Part shown: positions 8,186 to 10,069 of the stretch, piece after piece
How the letters are laid out: every line of letters starts with the position of its first letter
Numbering within the stretch: the first letter of the stretch is position 1
NCBI GenBank assembly: GCA_026389955.1
Contig: JAPLGY010000534.1
Location: 14,395 to 24,463 of the forward strand
Direction: 5' to 3'
Source of the DNA: Caldilinea sp.
Lineage (GTDB): Bacteria > Chloroflexota > Anaerolineae > Caldilineales > Caldilineaceae
DNA length: 10,069 bases
Notes under the pieces: generated by a model
Seen by the model: only the letters and a program-made list of their open reading frames with translations
Told to the model about the DNA's origin: nothing
Databases searched by the model: none
Made by a program: the position numbers and the translations under genes

Positions 8186-8827
8186 ATGTCTTCAGATGTC
8201 TCGTTGGCACAAACCAGCTGTTTTGCCTGTCTGCAGTGTGGACAGGCCCTCCAGTTCAGCATCTGGCTCGTCGTCGATTTGGCTGCGCGGCCCGACCTGG
8301 CAGCACACATCTGTGCCGGCGATCTGCACAGTGTGCGCTGCCCCAGCTGTGGCTCCTGGGCCACGGTAGATGCGCCGCTGCTGGTCTACATCGCCGATCA
8401 CAACCCAGCCACCGGCCAGCCGCCGCTGCTCTTTTCTCCAGCACAGAGAAGCCCCAGCGAGGACAACTCAGAAGAGACCAGCAGACTGCTGTACCAGCTG
8501 GCGCAGCAGCTGGGCGACAGCTGGCAGGAAGCGTGGCTGGCACAGGTGGCCACGGTACAGCGCAGCCTGCTGCCTGTCGCGCTCAGCGAAGACCCAGCCA
8601 GGATGCTGCGACACATGCAGCCCCCCCCCCAACAAGCACCTGCCGAAGCGACCGAACCTGAAGAAGCCATGCCAGCTGTGGTGGCAGCCGCGCTGAACGA
8701 TATCCTCGAAAAGCTGGCCACTGAGGGGATCGCAGTCGGTTCGGTGGAAGAGCTGGAGCAGGTGCTGACAAATTGGCCAGAACTGCGTGCACAGTTGGAG
8801 AGGGCAGTGGCCCAGGCAGACTCCTGA
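8186..8827 (+). CDS. CpXC domain-containing protein
   Basis: This 213-residue soluble protein has two Cys-x2-Cys knuckles in its N-terminal third: CLQC (15-18, with a further C12) and CPSCG (52-56). Between and after them it shows the pattern of the CpXC family: a hydrophobic strand (ALQFSIWLVVDL), RPDL at 36-39, a Gly-Asp-Leu step (45-47), then VDAPLLVYIADHNP. The family is of unknown function; the four cysteines probably bind a metal. Residues 95-145 look helical, 145-163 form a Pro/Glu/Ala linker, and the acidic helical tail is specific to this protein. The ATG at 8186 follows GGGAG at 8171-8175 with 10 nt spacing; the frame opens further upstream, but that would start inside the promoter region. 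A run of ten C (8621-8630) encodes PPP at 146-148. The gene stands alone. Confidence 0.8.
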   Translation: MSSDVSLAQTSCFACLQCGQALQFSIWLVVDLAARPDLAAHICAGDLHSVRCPSCGSWATVDAPLLVYIADHNPATGQPPLLFSPAQRSPSEDNSEETSRLLYQLAQQLGDSWQEAWLAQVATVQRSLLPVALSEDPARMLRHMQPPPQQAPAEATEPEEAMPAVVAAALNDILEKLATEGIAVGSVEELEQVLTNWPELRAQLERAVAQADS

Positions 8828-8839
8828 GCCGTACTCAGG
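8823..8839 (+). terminator. Small hairpin at the end of the CpXC gene
   Basis: CCTGAG (8823-8828) pairs with CTCAGG (8834-8839) around a 5-nt loop. The stop codon TGA at 8825-8827 lies inside the left arm. No T-run follows on either strand, so it may only be a weak or bidirectional pause site between the convergent CpXC gene and AraC remnant. Confidence 0.3.
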
Positions 8840-9188
8840 CGGCAGCGCCTTGGCTGTTTGTCGCCGCTCTAACGTGCTGCGACTTAGAAACCAGAATTTT
8901 CGCCACCGACTCGCCCGTCTCCGCAGCAGTGACCAGATGGTCCAGGATGCCAAATTCGTTGAAGGGCACGGCCAACCCAACCTGAGTAGGCAAGGTGGGG
9001 TCCGGGCGCTGCCGAAAGGCCGCCATCCACAGCAGACCAAACGCATCGTTTGGCACCGCACCAAAGGGAGCGGCCAGAGCTGCCCGGCCCACGCCCGTTG
9101 CAGTCAGGAGGGCTTCTGTGTCACACCCCAGCTGGCCAAAACCAGCCAGGGCCGCTTGGATGGTGATCGCCGGAGTCATCGTTTGCAT
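8835..9188 (-). pseudogene. Truncated AraC-family regulator (N-terminal domain only)
   Basis: The 117-residue product matches the N-terminal 'arabinose-binding' type effector domain found in many AraC-family regulators. It starts with a helix (ITIQAALAGFGQLGCDTEALL), then the usual 'ATGVGRAAL...VPNDAFGLLWMAAF' segment, then PFNEFGILDHLVTAAETGESV. Homology fades after about residue 97 and a stop follows. The rest of the sensor domain and the entire C-terminal double helix-turn-helix are missing: such proteins usually have over 300 residues, and the DNA further on is the oppositely oriented CpXC gene. The start is the ATG at 9188 or the in-frame ATG at 9179; neither has a clear ribosome binding site. 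Without the DNA-binding domain it cannot act as a normal regulator. It diverges from a likewise truncated SDR gene, which suggests both are remnants of one ancestral regulator/enzyme pair. Confidence 0.72.
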
Positions 9189-9207
9189 GGCAGGAAATTC
9201 TACCAGT

Positions 9208-9252
9208 TGGCACAAAATGACAAAAGTACGGCGCATTCTGGCAAGAATTGTC
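9208..9252 (+). promoter_or_regulatory. Candidate AraC-type operator direct repeats
   Basis: Two direct repeats, TGGCACAAAATGAC (9208-9221) and TGGCAAGAATTGTC (9239-9252), agree at 10 of 14 positions. They lie 31 bp apart, about three helical turns, which would put them on one face of the DNA. The second overlaps the putative -35 of the SDR remnant, the usual place for an AraC-family activator site. The family relation is inferred from context. Confidence 0.35.
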
Positions 9253-9276
9253 CCGGATGAGGCGATATGCTCTATT
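9248..9276 (+). promoter_or_regulatory. Possible promoter of the SDR remnant
   Basis: TTGTCC (9248-9253), a 17-nt spacer and TCTATT (9271-9276) preceded by TGC form a weak promoter-like match, 50 nt before the SDR start codon. Weakness at the -10 would suit activator control. Confidence 0.3.
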
Positions 9277-9326
9277 CAAGCAGCAGAACAGAGCTATTCA
9301 ACAAACCGACTGAAAGGACAAATAAC

Positions 9327-9435
9327 ATGAGCAACAGCACGAAGACCATTCTGGTCACAGGCGCATCATCCGGACTGGGCAGCCAGATCGCCGCCACCAG
9401 CGCTGCCGCTGGTCGCCGTGATCGCCTCTCTCTCC
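9327..9435 (+). pseudogene. Truncated, frameshifted short-chain dehydrogenase/reductase (N-terminus only)
   Basis: From the ATG at 9327, with AAAGGA 8 nt upstream, the frame reads MSNSTKTILVTGASSGLGSQ. This is the first beta strand and the TGxxxGxG dinucleotide-binding loop (residues 11-18) of classical SDR oxidoreductases. Helix 1 continues as IAATSAAAG (21-29), then the frame stops at codon 40 (TGA at 9444-9446). In the +1 frame from 9418, GTG ATC GCC TCT CTC reads VIASL, just where the second SDR strand (typically V-x-A-S-M after 'AAAGH') should be. A small indel near 9414-9418 therefore probably broke the gene. Beyond about 9435 no SDR sequence follows: the catalytic Ser, Tyr and Lys of a roughly 250-residue enzyme are absent. 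A 7-bp hairpin (9396-9402/9407-9413) lies beside the break. It pairs divergently with the AraC remnant. Confidence 0.7.
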
Positions 9436-9455
9436 GTTGTTGCTGAACCGGCATG

Positions 9456-9487
9456 GTGGAGGAAGGCCGGGCACCTCCCCCCTCCAC
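9456..9487 (-). terminator. Stem-loop after the PEP-CTERM gene
   Basis: GTGGAGG (9456-9462) pairs with CCTCCAC (9481-9487) around an 18-nt GC-rich loop, 10 nt after the stop of the minus-strand PEP-CTERM gene. There is no T-run behind it, so terminator function is tentative. Confidence 0.3.
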
Positions 9488-9496
9488 GCCGAGAAC

Positions 9497-10069
9497 CTAT
9501 TGTCGTTTGCGCAACCTGGCCGCAATCCCTGCAGCTGCCAGCCCAGTCCCAAAAAGCACCAGGGTCACCGGCTCTGGAATCGGGACGGGAGCAGGCACTG
9601 CGGTCGGCGGCACCGGAGTCGGCGGCACTGCGGTCGGCGGCACTGCGGTCGGCTGGGGAACCGGGTTGCAGTAGGCCGCTGCGTCTGTGTTGGAAGCACT
9701 GGGCCCCGTAATCTGGGCACTGTTCACATAGGTGGGGCGGGCCCCGTCTCCGTCAGAAACGTTGGCACACCCCTGCACTGGCCCGCCACCAGGCAGGAGC
9801 AGACCCGAATTGTTCAGATTCAACGCCTGCTGGCCACGCACCACAAACAGCCACACATCGTTCGGGTCCACGACGCCAGGATTGCTGCCATCCTGCAGCG
9901 GTCCATAGGGAGCAGGCACAATGCTCGGCAGCTGGTTGTCGGCCACCGTCACCGAAATCGGGTTGATCGGTGTACAGACCGACCCAGCCGGACAGCTGTA
10001 GGTCGCCTCATAGAGAAAAGAAAGCGCACTCCCTGCGGCCAACACAGGCACGTTCGCACCGTTGGGGTC
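9497..10069 (-). CDS. PEP-CTERM sorting-signal protein, C-terminal part (cut by window edge)
   Basis: The C-terminus is a textbook PEP-CTERM signal: IPEP, then a hydrophobic span (VTLVLFGTGLAAAGIAA), then a basic tail (RLRKRQ). By family knowledge such proteins are exported and processed by an exosortase, often for surface or extracellular matrix display. The visible 190 residues hold an ectodomain with a few cysteines (in YSCPAG, VCTP, QGCAN and AYCNP) and Asn/Gly-rich stretches, of no fold I recognise. A linker of PPT[A/P]V five-residue repeats leads to the signal; in DNA it is a 15-bp tandem repeat (9600-9654). The frame is open to the window edge. A GTG at 10051 is possible but looks internal, because no signal peptide follows, so the true start and export signal lie outside. 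No exosortase gene is visible here. Confidence 0.85.
   Translation of the reverse strand, partial: DPNGANVPVLAAGSALSFLYEATYSCPAGSVCTPINPISVTVADNQLPSIVPAPYGPLQDGSNPGVVDPNDVWLFVVRGQQALNLNNSGLLLPGGGPVQGCANVSDGDGARPTYVNSAQITGPSASNTDAAAYCNPVPQPTAVPPTAVPPTPVPPTAVPAPVPIPEPVTLVLFGTGLAAAGIAARLRKRQ
9600..9654. repeat. 15-bp tandem repeat in the PEP-CTERM linker
   Basis: About 3.7 units of a 15-bp repeat (core GCGGTCGGCGGCACT on the plus strand) start at 9600, 9615, 9630 and 9645. Two of the units differ at one or a few bases. Each unit encodes five residues (P-P-T-A/P-V) on the minus strand, so changes in copy number keep the reading frame and only lengthen or shorten the linker. Confidence 0.8.

Noticed and set aside
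5217..8369. Open frame of 1050 codons on the plus strand, antisense to valS
   Set aside because: It lies almost wholly opposite a certain valyl-tRNA synthetase gene, and its product is His/Gln/Arg-rich with no recognisable domain. It is a product of the GC-rich codon pattern of valS.
9272..9487. Minus-strand 71-codon frame with a hydrophobic end (Val/Leu-rich)
   Set aside because: It lies opposite the SDR remnant and its leader; the hydrophobic stretch comes from reading that non-coding leader backwards, and no ribosome binding site is seen.
9600..9654. CRISPR-like or mobile-element repeat
   Set aside because: The 15-bp units are directly adjacent with no spacers, in frame, and encode the PPT[A/P]V linker of the PEP-CTERM protein.

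Overview
The window looks like chromosomal DNA from a GC-rich bacterium, most likely a member of the Chloroflexota (Anaerolineae/Caldilineae type). That placement is an inference. It rests on a Rieske / full-length cytochrome b / diheme cytochrome c operon with b6-like heme-ligand spacing, a CpXC-domain protein, and a PEP-CTERM protein with a Pro-Thr-Val linker. There are no CRISPR arrays, tRNAs, rRNAs, intact mobile elements or phage genes.

Layout. Positions 1-745 (minus) hold the N-terminal 248 codons of the SMC chromosome-segregation ATPase, running off the left edge. Just upstream (757-1473, minus) is an unrecognised multi-pass membrane protein, probably co-transcribed with smc. A strong rho-independent terminator (1542-1578) separates this pair from the quinol-oxidising cytochrome bc-type operon. 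That operon reads leftwards as Rieske protein (4111-4911), cytochrome b (2543-4057) and diheme cytochrome c (1637-2533). It has a near-consensus sigma-70 promoter at 5063-5091 and a leader of about 145 nt. Next comes valS (5226-7940, minus), diverging across about 245 bp from a CpXC zinc-ribbon-like protein (8186-8827, plus).

The right-hand 1.2 kb is accessory in character. It contains the truncated N-terminal part of an AraC-family regulator (8835-9188, minus), diverging from a truncated and frameshifted N-terminus of a short-chain dehydrogenase/reductase (9327-about 9435, plus). Promoter-like signals and candidate operator repeats survive between them, so this appears to be the decaying core of a former regulator/oxidoreductase pair that lost both distal ends. 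Finally, 9497-10069 (minus) is the C-terminal part of a secreted PEP-CTERM protein running off the right edge.

Functionally the window is mostly housekeeping: chromosome segregation, respiratory electron transfer from quinol to cytochrome c, and tRNA-Val charging. I found no convincing new multi-gene system. The most notable points are the variant cytochrome b (APWY Qo motif, apparent loss of the last helix, a soluble C-terminal extension), the long cytoplasmic extension of the Rieske protein, the hidden AraC/SDR remnant, and a 10-C tract inside the CpXC gene.
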